A stretch of DNA of 58,218 nucleotides from an uncultured Lachnospiraceae bacterium (GTDB taxonomy: Bacteria > Bacillota > Clostridia > Lachnospirales > Lachnospiraceae). Each line of letters begins with the position of its first letter. The stretch's first letter is position 1. The stretch is taken from assembly GCA_910578825.1 (NCBI GenBank), contig CAJTSB010000020.1, positions 1-58,218 of the forward strand. Direction: 5' to 3'. Of this stretch, positions 43,164 through 52,203 are shown piece after piece. Under the pieces are notes generated by a model. The model searched no databases. It had not been told where the DNA came from and saw nothing but the letters and a program-made list of their open reading frames with translations. A program made the translations under genes and the position numbers.

Positions 43164-43790
43164 TTATTCTCTGATTTGTTTGCTCTGCTTTCTCTGTAAT
43201 ATAACCATCTGAACTTTACCTTTGATGATAACATCTTTTACAACAAACCCATTATTCTCAAACAGCGAAACAATTTCACCCGGAGAATAAAACTTAACAT
43301 CTCCAGCCCGGGAAAACCTTACAAACGGATTGCAAATTACCCTTAAAATTGCAGGTAAATACACTTCTGCAATGTATAACATACCATCTTCTTTTATTAC
43401 TCTTGCGGCTTCTTTTGCAAACTCCTGGACATTCGGAAAATGGTGAAATGCGGCGCAAACGGTCATAACTCCTATTTCATCCTTTTTAAATGGAAGGTCA
43501 TCGCATCCGGATACGTAAAACTTCATATCCGGATTTCTCTTTCTTGCCTCATCTACCATCTTTTCTGATATGTCAATTCCGTATCCCAAAAAAGAATTCT
43601 TTTTTGCAAGGTTATACAACAGGCGACCATTGCCACATGCAATATCCGCTACGGCGTCATTCTCATTAATGTTTACTGAATCACACATTATTTCCTTAAA
43701 CTTGACTGTAAACTTTCCGTCAAGGGTCAAGTCGTATTTTTCTGCTTTCTTATCATAGCTGTTCCTGGAACGCTGCTCAAATTCATTCAT
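43164..43790 (-). CDS. Class I SAM-dependent methyltransferase
   Basis: 208 aa. It is a Rossmann-fold methyltransferase: motif I VADIACGNGRLLYNLA (about 47-62), motif II GYGIDISEKMVDEAR, motif III DLPFKKDEIGVMTVCAAFHHFPN, and a post-motif RVIKEDGMLYIAE. The overall form is that of small-molecule methyltransferases (UbiE/COQ5-like). The acceptor is unknown. It is convergent with the Crp gene and has no operon partner. Confidence 0.92.
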   Translation of the reverse strand: MNEFEQRSRNSYDKKAEKYDLTLDGKFTVKFKEIMCDSVNINENDAVADIACGNGRLLYNLAKKNSFLGYGIDISEKMVDEARKRNPDMKFYVSGCDDLPFKKDEIGVMTVCAAFHHFPNVQEFAKEAARVIKEDGMLYIAEVYLPAILRVICNPFVRFSRAGDVKFYSPGEIVSLFENNGFVVKDVIIKGKVQMVILQRKQSKQIRE

Positions 43791-43913
43791 ATAAACCCTT
43801 TCCTGCTAATTGCGGTTTGCAGATTTGCTTTTATTCGTACTCAAGTTGTAGTCTCTCTTCTATGAGGGATTATATTATATCAGAAGCCCCCCTGCAAATC
43901 AACATTTTTCAGG

Positions 43914-45653
43914 TCAAGAACGCTTTTTATAACGCACCGCCAGTAAAATCGCCGCTATCAGAACGAAACACGATACGCCAATTATTACCCGCGACTCTAC
44001 GCTAATCACTTGCGTATTAGCCAGGCCCATTTCGTTGCGTTCAGTGTTTGGAGCAACGTTGACTTTATTATTTCGTGATGTTTGTGGCATATCGGGAGGC
44101 GGACCACTGTCTTGCTGTCTGTTGGGTGGTGAATTAGCGGCAGTATCAGCGCTATCCGGTGCGTCATTTTGTATATTCGGTTTATCCATTCCACCGCCTT
44201 TGCCATTTCCCATAGAACCCATACCCGAAATGTTGAGCGTGGAAGCGTCAATCAGTGAACTACTATTCTGTGTCTGTCCGTCAGAACCAGAAGCAATCGT
44301 CCCGTCCAGCTGTCCACTCACACTTTCTGCACGGAGTAAGCAAAATTCTTTCAGAATATCAACACCTGTTTGGAATTCCTCATAGGCACAGAATTTTGTT
44401 GCATCGCTTTCTACGAAAGGTGCAATCATTTCTCTGGTAGAATCAATTATTTCTGAAAAATATCCGCTGTCAAAGTAAATTTGGATAAATTCAGCAAAGT
44501 ATTTGTGATACAGCCCGGTGTATTCTTCATTACTGAAAATCCAGGCAAGCATCGGTCTGGAATCCACCGTTCCGCCTGAAACAGGAGAATCTATCGGATA
44601 GTTGACAAGAGAGGTTGCATCTTTCACATCTTCAAATCCACCGAAAGCAAGGTTATAATCCCAAGGTATCATAGAAAGCTGCCCGTCCTTTTCATAAAGG
44701 TAGTAATTATGAATCATAGACCCCGTGTAGCTGTCAAAATTACAGACGAAATTATGGACTACAAAATATCGAATGACTTCATCCATATTTACAACTTCGT
44801 CAACATTTTCATTGCTGTTAAGCTGTTTTAATGACGCAATCAGACGGTCTTTATCGACATTGGTAATATCAGTCTTAGCGTTATCAAAAATGTTTGTATA
44901 ACTGTCATACTGATCATCCGAGTAGATAAGTTTTACATCATCGCTGCCCATTCCGCCACCTGCTGCGCCTCGATCAGGCATTCCTCTTGCCTCATCCATA
45001 TCGAACTTATCACCGTTACCACGACCGCCGCCCATACTCATACTGTCAGGCTTGTATAATTCTCCGTAGTCACTGCCGTAATTTCGTTCAAGGAACGCTT
45101 CCTCAATACTTTCAACTGCTAAATAAAGGCCCCAGTCCTCACCGTTTACAGTAATATTGACATAGCTGCAAAGCGGTGCGTCCGCACCGAACTTCTGCAT
45201 CATCTGATACGTAAGGAAATCTTTCATATAGGTGTTATCCTGTATAATGTTATTTAAACTCAATTTATCCAGACCATAGTAGTTCTTTGTGCTGTCATAG
45301 TGATCAAATTCGATCTTGAAACTGTAACGGTCATTCCCATAGCTATCCACTTGTGTTAAAGAGGTATTTCCTTTGGCACGAATCGCTACATTTTTATAGG
45401 CTTCATTATCAATAACCACAGAGCAAAGAGCATACTCCTCATTTGTGCAGGTATCAACAAAGTTGTCCCAATCGTCCATAACAATATCAATCGCATGGAC
45501 GGTTGATGTATCAAACAGACGGGTTTCATAGCCTTTTACTTTTGAAGCTTCTGCGACTCCAAAAGATTGAGCGTTCATAAAAAGAACCGTTAAAATCACG
45601 GAAAGAACAACAATGACGCAGCAAATTTTATCAATATATTTGTGCGTTGACAT
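43914..45653 (-). CDS. CotH-type protein kinase, membrane anchored
   Basis: 579 aa, AGGAGGT site. TM at about 10-28, then an extracellular CotH kinase domain: VAIRAKGNTSLTQVDSYGNDRYSFKIEF, GLDKLSLNNIIQDNTYMKDFLTYQMM, VNGEDWGLYLAVESIEEAFLERNYG and MIPWDYNLAFGGF (catalytic Asp region, about 325-337). A Gly/Met/Asp-rich insert is near 210-240 and a low-complexity Pro/Asn/Ser tail at about 470-540. A second TM (about 550-572, VIIGVSCFVLIAAILLAV) ends in RYKKRS. CotH proteins are atypical secreted kinases known from spore coat phosphorylation. Last gene of the operon with DUF4956 and a polyphosphate polymerase. Confidence 0.92.
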   Translation of the reverse strand: MSTHKYIDKICCVIVVLSVILTVLFMNAQSFGVAEASKVKGYETRLFDTSTVHAIDIVMDDWDNFVDTCTNEEYALCSVVIDNEAYKNVAIRAKGNTSLTQVDSYGNDRYSFKIEFDHYDSTKNYYGLDKLSLNNIIQDNTYMKDFLTYQMMQKFGADAPLCSYVNITVNGEDWGLYLAVESIEEAFLERNYGSDYGELYKPDSMSMGGGRGNGDKFDMDEARGMPDRGAAGGGMGSDDVKLIYSDDQYDSYTNIFDNAKTDITNVDKDRLIASLKQLNSNENVDEVVNMDEVIRYFVVHNFVCNFDSYTGSMIHNYYLYEKDGQLSMIPWDYNLAFGGFEDVKDATSLVNYPIDSPVSGGTVDSRPMLAWIFSNEEYTGLYHKYFAEFIQIYFDSGYFSEIIDSTREMIAPFVESDATKFCAYEEFQTGVDILKEFCLLRAESVSGQLDGTIASGSDGQTQNSSSLIDASTLNISGMGSMGNGKGGGMDKPNIQNDAPDSADTAANSPPNRQQDSGPPPDMPQTSRNNKVNVAPNTERNEMGLANTQVISVESRVIIGVSCFVLIAAILLAVRYKKRS

Positions 45654-45664
45654 AGTTACCTCCT

Positions 45665-46336
45665 TTATCCCATATAATCGCCGTTATAGCTTACAAGAAC
45701 TGCACTGTTTACACCGCTCATTTCTGAAAGAATATTGATAAAATCGGTATTGTCTTCTTTCATACGAATCTCCGCATTCAATTCAACAAAACCTTTTTGA
45801 ACGGTTTTGCTTTTTAGAACGCAGCGTCCTGCCTGTTTCTTCAGAAATTCCATAGCTTTTATTTCACTGTCGTGATTTTCGCAGCGAATAACAACGATAT
45901 AAGGATTAAGATGAGATTTCTTGTTTGCAAACACCAAAAGAACAATACCGATTACCGCGCTGCCGAATACAGCAAGCGGAATCATTCCTGCCGCCAAAAC
46001 AATACCGACTGCAATCGACCAGAACAGGAACGCAATATCAAGAGGTTCTTTAATGGCTGTGCGGAAACGAACGATAGACAACGCACCGACCATACCGAGG
46101 GAAAGCACAACATTCGATGTTACTGCTAAAATAACGAGGGTTGAAATCATTGTAAGCGCAACAAGAGTAACGCCGAATGTGGACGAATACATTACTCCCG
46201 AAAAAGTCTTTTTGTAAATCAAAAAGATAAACATACCGATACCAAAAGCAAGTGCTAATGCGAGAACCATATCTAATATAGTTACGCTGGAGATGTTCTC
46301 CAAAAAGCTTGATTTAAAAATATCCTGAAAAGTCAT
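45665..46336 (-). CDS. DUF4956 membrane protein
   Basis: 223 aa. Three or four TM segments lie in the first 135 residues, with the conserved block ALSIVRFRTAIKEPLDIAFLFWSIAVGIVLAAG (about 90-120). A cytoplasmic ferredoxin-like alpha/beta tail (about 140-223) follows. It is the family member usually found beside VTC-type polyphosphate polymerases and CotH kinases. Its biochemical role is unknown; a membrane partner or channel for the polymer is an inference. It lies 33 nt after the polymerase gene and 11 nt before the CotH gene. Confidence 0.92.
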   Translation of the reverse strand: MTFQDIFKSSFLENISSVTILDMVLALALAFGIGMFIFLIYKKTFSGVMYSSTFGVTLVALTMISTLVILAVTSNVVLSLGMVGALSIVRFRTAIKEPLDIAFLFWSIAVGIVLAAGMIPLAVFGSAVIGIVLLVFANKKSHLNPYIVVIRCENHDSEIKAMEFLKKQAGRCVLKSKTVQKGFVELNAEIRMKEDNTDFINILSEMSGVNSAVLVSYNGDYMG

Positions 46337-46369
46337 AGTATAATACTCCTTTAAATATAGTTTTTCTGA

Positions 46370-47041
46370 TTAACCGTAAATTCGGCAGGCGGCATATTTG
46401 GAGAATGCCAAGCTGTGTCTGCCGTTTAATTGAACAATATCCCGAATGACCGAAGGTAAAAATTCATCCCACTTCACTTCAAGAATAACAGGCGCATCTC
46501 CTGCGGGAATCGTTACACAATCATTCTTCAAAAAGTCTGTTCCCGTAATTCCTGTGCGTATATTGTAATCCAAAGTAACACGCACATTGCCGGGGGCATA
46601 CACAAACGCTTCTCTTGTATAATCAACAATCGTTTTGGGCTGTAATCCCTGCGTTTGCATTTTTAGATACAACTCCTGTACCAATGGCTTTACGCTTTCT
46701 CTGAGCATATCCATATTGCAATCTGAAATTGCCTGTGCCTCGGCTGCGGATAGCTGTGTCTGTCCTTTATGACATAGACCGTTTATCTTACTCTTCTTTT
46801 CAAGCAAGATAAACGATCTATCGCCGTTGTAATATCGAACCCGAAATTTTTCACGCATATTTAAGCCGTTTATTTTTTCTAATAACGCCTTGTCCTCTAA
46901 GTTATCAAAATACAAGCTGCGTATTTCGTATTTTCCGTTTATGGTGTGTGCATCCATTACCATAACGGCCCGCAATCTCGAACGAAGCGCAAGCATATCA
47001 GAATGATTGATCTCGTGTTTCCATTCGTGACGAAACTTCAT
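46370..47041 (-). CDS. VTC-domain polyphosphate polymerase
   Basis: 223 aa, GGGGTGA site. It is a VTC4-like tunnel fold with basic motifs: RHEWKHEI at the start, YEIRSLYFDN (about 39-48), REKFRVRYYNGD, FILLEKKSK, VDYTREAFVY, NVRVTLDYNIRTG and ILEVKWDEFLP (metal-binding Glu). Yeast VTC4 makes polyphosphate from ATP. The bacterial short form lacks an SPX domain. It is the first gene of the polymerase-DUF4956-CotH operon, preceded by a promoter and the same CTTAG repeat that precedes the sensor operon. Confidence 0.9.
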   Translation of the reverse strand: MKFRHEWKHEINHSDMLALRSRLRAVMVMDAHTINGKYEIRSLYFDNLEDKALLEKINGLNMREKFRVRYYNGDRSFILLEKKSKINGLCHKGQTQLSAAEAQAISDCNMDMLRESVKPLVQELYLKMQTQGLQPKTIVDYTREAFVYAPGNVRVTLDYNIRTGITGTDFLKNDCVTIPAGDAPVILEVKWDEFLPSVIRDIVQLNGRHSLAFSKYAACRIYG

Positions 47042-47072
47042 TTTTTCACCCCTTTCTTCACCTTGTGAGCAT

Positions 47073-47104
47073 ATTATAAAAAAGCTACCTTAGTTTTGGC
47101 TTAG
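47073..47104 (-). promoter_or_regulatory. Response-regulator operator and promoter of the polymerase-CotH operon
   Basis: On the minus strand, CTAAG copies (47100-47104 and 47089-47093, period 11) precede TATAAT (47073-47078). The same repeat lies at 49099-49114 before the response regulator gene. This indicates one regulator for both units (inference). Confidence 0.75.
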
Positions 47105-47139
47105 AAAAAAAGACTTCACGAAAAAATCGTAAAGTCTTT
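47104..47139 (-). terminator. Terminator after the histidine kinase gene
   Basis: The hairpin arms at 47127-47139 and 47109-47121 (AAAGACTTTACGA / TCGTGAAGTCTTT on the minus strand, one wobble) are followed by a T-run. It separates the sensor operon from the polymerase operon. Confidence 0.85.
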
Positions 47140-47149
47140 TAGAAGATAA

Positions 47150-48391
47150 TTACAGTCTAACCGTAAATGAAACAAAATTCGGATTTTCATACCCGGCGGT
47201 AATACTGCCTTTGTTTGCCTCGACAATAGACCTCGCTACCGATAATCCAATACCATAACCGCCTGTTTTCTGTGTACGAGCCTTGTCGTCCCGATAGAAA
47301 CGGTCAAACATTTTATCGGGCGGCGTATCAAGTAACTTTTCGCAGCTGTTCTTTATCAGCAATTTGATACGCTTATCGCTCTTTTGCAAGCTAACAATTA
47401 CCGTTCCGCTGTCATTTGTGTATTTTGAAGCATTATCAAGCAGTATTGAGATTAATTGTGACATTTGTTCCTTATTTGCTTTAATTATTACATTTGGTCG
47501 AATTTCCGTCTGTAAGGTTATGCTGCGAAGATTAAGCGACTCTGCAAAAACCCGTACATTTTCGCTGACTAACTCACTGAATGAAATTTCTGTTTTGATA
47601 ATTTCTGCAGCGCTTTCATCCATCTTTGCAAGAAACAGCAGATTTTTCATTAAACCATTTAATCTCACCGTTTGCTCTCTGATATTTTTACTCCATTTGT
47701 TTTCGCCGTTATAAAGCTCCATAGCTTCCGTATTCGCAAGAATAATAGCAAGGGGAGTTTTAATTTCGTGACCTGCATTTGTGACAAATTGTTTTTGCCT
47801 TTCAATGTTTTCTACAATCGGGCGAATCGCTTTTTTGGAGAGAAACATCACCATAAACAACATGAGAATCCAACAAACGATACCTATTCCGCCTGAAAGA
47901 AACAGAACTCTTACATAGGAAAGTATTTCTTCCGAAGTATCAAGAAAAACGATGACAGTTTCATTACCCATACGGGAACTGCTGATTTGATATCGGTATT
48001 TGCCTGCCTTTCCCGCACTTGTCCCTTCTCCGAGAACTCTTAAAGCAAGTTCCTCTGCACTCGCTTCATCAACTAAAGAAGTACGGCTCACATCGGTAAA
48101 AACAACCTGTCCGTTTCCATTTAACCTAACAATAAAAAAATTGGAAGATAAAAATTTATCTCTTTTATCTTTGGGTTCTATTCTAAAATCAAACGGCGGC
48201 GTAGAATTCGGTGGAGGCTGAATGTGGTCAAAATTGCCGTCTGCTTCAGAAATCATAGCCAAAGTTTTGTCCGTTTCAGTTCTAACCATTACAATGTTTA
48301 CAACATTAATTATACCAAGCAAAATAAACAGCAGTATGGACACAGCAATCATAGCGGTAAATACAAATTTCTTTTGAAGTACCTTTATCAT
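47150..48391 (-). CDS. Sensor histidine kinase, two-TM type
   Basis: 413 aa, starting MIKVLQKKFVFTAMI with GGAGGTGGAGG upstream; the start overlaps the response regulator stop (ATGA). TM1 is at about 8-35, an extracellular sensor at about 40-160, and TM2 at about 165-188. The H-box is NAGHEIKTPLAIILANTEA, the N-box DNASKYTND, the F-box DRFYRDDKARTQKTGGYGIGLSVARSIVEANKG. The ligand is unknown. It forms an operon with its regulator and lies directly upstream of the polyphosphate/CotH genes it probably controls. Confidence 0.94.
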   Translation of the reverse strand: MIKVLQKKFVFTAMIAVSILLFILLGIINVVNIVMVRTETDKTLAMISEADGNFDHIQPPPNSTPPFDFRIEPKDKRDKFLSSNFFIVRLNGNGQVVFTDVSRTSLVDEASAEELALRVLGEGTSAGKAGKYRYQISSSRMGNETVIVFLDTSEEILSYVRVLFLSGGIGIVCWILMLFMVMFLSKKAIRPIVENIERQKQFVTNAGHEIKTPLAIILANTEAMELYNGENKWSKNIREQTVRLNGLMKNLLFLAKMDESAAEIIKTEISFSELVSENVRVFAESLNLRSITLQTEIRPNVIIKANKEQMSQLISILLDNASKYTNDSGTVIVSLQKSDKRIKLLIKNSCEKLLDTPPDKMFDRFYRDDKARTQKTGGYGIGLSVARSIVEANKGSITAGYENPNFVSFTVRL

Positions 48392-49062
48392 TCCTCCACC
48401 TCCAAAGTATATCCCACATTTCTTTTTGCCCGTATCGCAACATTCGCAGAAAGAGCTGCCAGCCGTTTGCGAAGATAGGAAATATATACCCAAACCGTTC
48501 CCAATTCTGCATCGGTATCATATCCCCATACTTTTGTAAGTAAATCTTCGGTGGAAAGATAAATCCCCTTATTCAACATTAAAAGCTCGATAAGTTGGTA
48601 TTCTAATTTAGGCAGCACAAAAGACTGACCGTTACAGCTTAATTCGTAACTTTGCATATTTAAGGTGAGATTACCGACTTTCAAAATATCGGGCGTGAAG
48701 TTTTCTTTACGCCGAAGCATTGCACGAACACGGGCAAGCAGTTCCCCCATAGCAAAAGGCTTTGGCAGATAATCGTCCGCCCCCATATCCAACCCCTGTA
48801 TCCTGTCCTCAATTTCTACTTTTGCCGTAAGCAAAAGAATCGATGTATTATTTCCTTTTTTTCGCAGTTGTTGAAGCACCTCAAGCCCACTCAATTTCGG
48901 CATCATTATATCAAGAATAATACCGTCATATTGCTCGGTTTCAGCATAGGCCAAGGCATCTGCACCATCGTACACCGCATCAACATTATATTTATGATAT
49001 GTCAGTATATCAACCACTGCTTCCGACATACTGATTTCATCTTCTGCATATAAAAGCTTCAT
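48388..49062 (-). CDS. OmpR-family response regulator
   Basis: 224 aa. The receiver domain starts MKLLYAEDEISMSEAVVDIL, with the phosphoacceptor Asp in DGIILDIMMPKLSG and the Lys in DDYLPKPFAMGELLARV. The winged-helix effector domain has LLMLNKGIYLSTEDLLTKVWGYDTDAELGTVWVYISYLRKRL. It is probably autoregulated through the CTTAG direct repeat about 37 nt upstream of its start codon. Confidence 0.95.
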   Translation of the reverse strand: MKLLYAEDEISMSEAVVDILTYHKYNVDAVYDGADALAYAETEQYDGIILDIMMPKLSGLEVLQQLRKKGNNTSILLLTAKVEIEDRIQGLDMGADDYLPKPFAMGELLARVRAMLRRKENFTPDILKVGNLTLNMQSYELSCNGQSFVLPKLEYQLIELLMLNKGIYLSTEDLLTKVWGYDTDAELGTVWVYISYLRKRLAALSANVAIRAKRNVGYTLEVEE

Positions 49063-49077
49063 TAGACATCACCTCGT

Positions 49078-49114
49078 ATTATATAGTAAAGCCTATACCT
49101 TAGTTAAGACTTAG
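49078..49114 (-). promoter_or_regulatory. Autoregulatory operator and promoter of the sensor operon
   Basis: On the minus strand, CTAAG copies at 49110-49114 and 49099-49103 (period 11) are followed by TATAAT at 49078-49083. The repeat matches the one before the polymerase operon, although the distance to the -10 box is 5 bp longer here. Confidence 0.7.
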
Positions 49115-49152
49115 AAATCATCCTAAACAACAATTTTTCCTTTCACTTCCTG

Positions 49153-50133
49153 TTATTTCAGATTGTCTTCAAAAAACCTCTCCAGCCTATCAAACGGTAT
49201 CACATCCATACGATCATAGAGATCTGTGTGAACTGCATCCGGAATCAGCAGCAGTTCCTTGTTATCGCCCTGTAACTTTTTAAACGCATCCTTACTAAAA
49301 TAGCTGGAATGCGCTTTCTCACCGTGCATCACCAGGACGGCGCTGAGAATTTCCTCGCTGTAACAGAGAATCGGCTGATTCAGGAAAGACATACAGCCAA
49401 TCTTATTCCATCCGCCATTGGAATTCAGTGAACGGGCATGATAACCACGGTTTGTCTTATAATAATCATAATAATCCTTCACAAAAAACGGAGCGTCCTC
49501 CGGCAATGGGTCTGCCACACCACCTCCCAGCTCATAGCTGCCGTTTTTGTAATCAATGGTTCGCTGATCATTCAAGGCTTTACGCGTTTCATAGCGATCA
49601 TCTGCATTGTCATTTTCATCAAAATATCCATTTGCATTGACACGGCTCATATCATACATCGTGGAAACTACCGTCGCCTTGATACGTGTATCCAATGCTG
49701 CTGCATTCAGTGCCATGCCGCCCCATCCACAGATACCGATAATACCGATCTTTTCCGGGTCGACATTATCCTGTACGGAAAGGAAATCTACCGCTGCCTG
49801 AAAATCTTCTGTATTGATATCCGGCGATGCCATATAGCGAGGTGTTCCACTGCTTTCTCCGGTAAATGACGGGTCAAACGCCACCGTGAGGAAACCGCGC
49901 TCCGCCATGGTCTGGGCGTACAGTCCGGAAGACTGTTCCTTTACTGCGCCAAAAGGGCCGCAAACAGCAATTGCCGCCAGTTTTTCCTCTGCGCCTTTCG
50001 GCTCATACAAATCTGCTGCCAAAGTAATACCATAACGGTTATGGAACGTTACTTTTCTATGATTTACCCTTTCGCTTTTGGGAAATGTCTTATCCCATTC
50101 CTGTGTTAATTCCAATCTCATTCTTTCTGCCAT
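49153..50133 (-). CDS. Alpha/beta hydrolase with cysteine nucleophile elbow
   Basis: 326 aa. It is an alpha/beta-hydrolase of the YcjY/dienelactone-hydrolase-like group: RYGITLAADLYEPKG, oxyanion region AVCGPFGAVKEQS, nucleophile elbow GIIGICGWGGMALNAAA (Cys in place of Ser, about residue 135), acid and His toward the end (VLVMHGEK, LIPDAVHTDLYD). It probably hydrolyses small esters or lactones in the cytoplasm. It is divergent from a LysR regulator with a palindrome between them, so LysR control is likely. Confidence 0.9.
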   Translation of the reverse strand: MAERMRLELTQEWDKTFPKSERVNHRKVTFHNRYGITLAADLYEPKGAEEKLAAIAVCGPFGAVKEQSSGLYAQTMAERGFLTVAFDPSFTGESSGTPRYMASPDINTEDFQAAVDFLSVQDNVDPEKIGIIGICGWGGMALNAAALDTRIKATVVSTMYDMSRVNANGYFDENDNADDRYETRKALNDQRTIDYKNGSYELGGGVADPLPEDAPFFVKDYYDYYKTNRGYHARSLNSNGGWNKIGCMSFLNQPILCYSEEILSAVLVMHGEKAHSSYFSKDAFKKLQGDNKELLLIPDAVHTDLYDRMDVIPFDRLERFFEDNLK

Positions 50134-50240
50134 CTTACATTACCATCCTCTCTGCAATTATATTATAATTTTTTATCCCTGCCTATGGCTTTTTCATTTG
50201 CTTTGCCAGGGAATTTTACCATATTTATTATAAACCGTTG

Positions 50241-50260
50241 ACCATTTCATCACTAATGGT
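50241..50260. promoter_or_regulatory. Candidate LysR binding dyad
   Basis: ACCATT-N8-AATGGT, a perfect 6-bp inverted repeat, lies in the 180-bp divergent hydrolase/LysR region, 53 bp before the LysR start. It fits the T-N11-A form of LysR boxes. Confidence 0.55.
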
Positions 50261-50313
50261 TATTATTTATATCATGATATGAATTTTAGGAATATCCAAA
50301 GGGAGGAGCACAG

Positions 50314-51189
50314 ATGGAATTAAGGACAATGCGTTATTTTCTGGCGGTGGCAAGGGAAGAAAATATGACGCGCGCGGCAGAACTTCTCCATGTCACGCAG
50401 CCCACACTTTCGAAATCATTAAAATCACTGGAAGACGAGCTGGGTAAGAAACTGTTTGTCCGGCATAGTTTTCATATCGAGCTGACGGAAGAAGGCATCC
50501 TGTTACGCAAACGTGCAAAGGACCTTATTTCAATGGCAGATAAAATTCAGGCGGAATTTCTCTCACTGAACGATATATCAGGGGGCGAAATCTATTTTGG
50601 TCTGGCGGAGTCCTATCAAATCCGCTATCTTGCCGCTGAGATTAAATCTTTCAAAAAATCCTATCCCGATTTACGGTACCACATTACCAGCGGGGACACA
50701 GAACAGGTCACGGAAAAACTGCACAAGGGCGTTATTGATTTCGCCGTACTGGCAGAGGAACCAAATACCGACAAATACCAATTCCTGACATTTCCCAAAG
50801 CAGATATATGGGGCGTCGTCATGCCGGAAGACTGCCCTCTTGCAGAAAAAACAGCCATTTCTGCAGATGATCTGTGTGGACTTCCTTTATTCTGTTCCGA
50901 GCAGGGCTGGCACCGCGATATCCCCAGATGGTGTGGGAACAAAATGGATACTCTGCATCTGGAGGGCTCTTTCCGATTGTCCTACAATGGTTCCTTATTT
51001 GTAAAAGAGGGGCTTGGATATCTTCTGACCTTTGAACATCTGATTGATACCGGTCCTAACAGCGGACTGAAATTCCGCCCGCTCACACCAAGGCTTGAGA
51101 CAAAACTGTATTTGATCTGGAAAAAATATCAGGTATTTACTCCCATTGCAGAAAAAATGCTTGAAAGATTACGGGAACGTTTTTTATAA
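50314..51189 (+). CDS. LysR-family transcriptional regulator
   Basis: 291 aa with a GGGAGGAG site. The N-terminal LysR HTH is MELRTMRYFLAVAREENMTRAAELLHVTQPTLSKSLKSLEDELGKKLFVRH, and the LysR substrate domain follows (about 90-290). It is divergent from the alpha/beta hydrolase, the usual layout for a LysR protein and its target. The effector is unknown. Confidence 0.94.
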   Translation: MELRTMRYFLAVAREENMTRAAELLHVTQPTLSKSLKSLEDELGKKLFVRHSFHIELTEEGILLRKRAKDLISMADKIQAEFLSLNDISGGEIYFGLAESYQIRYLAAEIKSFKKSYPDLRYHITSGDTEQVTEKLHKGVIDFAVLAEEPNTDKYQFLTFPKADIWGVVMPEDCPLAEKTAISADDLCGLPLFCSEQGWHRDIPRWCGNKMDTLHLEGSFRLSYNGSLFVKEGLGYLLTFEHLIDTGPNSGLKFRPLTPRLETKLYLIWKKYQVFTPIAEKMLERLRERFL

Positions 51190-51257
51190 CTCTGTCAATA
51201 TGACTTGTGAATTGACCTTAAATTTGCGCGCCCCTTTATCATTATTATGCTGAAAAG

Positions 51258-51683
51258 GTGAAAACATTGTATAACCTCGTCAATGCCTTAAGGGACAGCA
51301 AATCTTTTATTCCCCAACTATCCCTTGTAGCAATCTGCCAGAAAAAGATTGTCGGTCATATCCTCTTTACGAAAGCAACTATCGGTGAAAAGACTGTACT
51401 TGCACTTGCCCCGCTTTCGGTGCTGCCGTTATACCAGTGCCAGGGCATAGGTCAGGCGTTAATTGCCAAGGGACATAGTATTGCGCAGGATCTGGGATAT
51501 GAATATTCTATTGTCCTCGGACATCCGCAATATTATCCCAAAGCAGGCTACCGCCCTGCAAGCCTATATGGAATTAAAGCACCTTTTGAAATTCCAGATG
51601 AAAACTTTATGGCTATTAAGCTGATACCAACTGCCACACCTGTGAACGGCATTCTAACATACGATCCTGCATTTGGAGTTTGA
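51258..51683 (+). pseudogene. GNAT acetyltransferase, 5'-truncated
   Basis: 141 codons from a GTG with a poor ribosome site. The body (SFIPQLSLVAICQKKIVGHILFTKATIG, LALAPLSVLPLYQCQGIGQALIAKG, GYEYSIVLGHPQYYPKAGYRPASLYGIKAPFEIPDENFMAIKL) is a clear YhbS-type GNAT, normally about 170 aa. The first about 30 residues (first strand and helix) are missing, and no replacement is readable upstream. It is probably a decayed copy; a functional short form cannot be excluded. Confidence 0.7.
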
Positions 51684-51691
51684 AAACGATT

Positions 51692-52203
51692 GTGAGTCGA
51701 AATGAAAAAATTCCATTTGCAATTGATAAGGGTGAATTAGTGAGAGTTTTTATTATACCATCGGAGAGCAACACACAGATTATGATTATGGCACATCATT
51801 TAGCAGGTGACGGTAAATCCATAATTTATTTTGTCAAGGATATTATATGAATGCCTTATCTGCTATTCCGCTTACATACAAGCCTCTTACTTTGCTTGAA
51901 AGAAATTTGCCGCAAAAAGGGTTGTCTGTAGCAACAAAATTATATGCCCGTTACTGTAAGTATAAATGGAATAAGGTATTTGTGTTGCAATTTCTTGCCG
52001 AACTGCCTATGACATTGATAGACGCTGTACTGTTGAATACATATCACTCTTACTGTGATCGCCTGGTCGAAAAAACAGCAAGAGTCATGAGTTACTGTGG
52101 AAAAAATATCACAATATCCAAGAAACTGCCAAAAATGTACGCCCTCTATGCGACAATCCTTACCTGCTTGAAAACAACTCGTTTTCCATTTCATCATAGA
52201 TAA
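51692..52203 (+). pseudogene. Remnant of a condensation-fold acyltransferase (HHxxxDG), frameshifted
   Basis: Frame 1 (51692-51850) reads KIPFAIDKGELVRVF...IMIMAHHLAGDGKSIIYFVKD and contains the HHxxxDG active-site motif of condensation/PapA/alcohol-acetyltransferase proteins. It then hits a stop. The reading continues in another frame from 51847 (MNALSAIPLTYKPLTLLERNLPQKG...KLYARYCKYKWNK), consistent with a small indel. The N-terminus and the second subdomain are missing. It is a decayed gene fragment. Confidence 0.65.
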
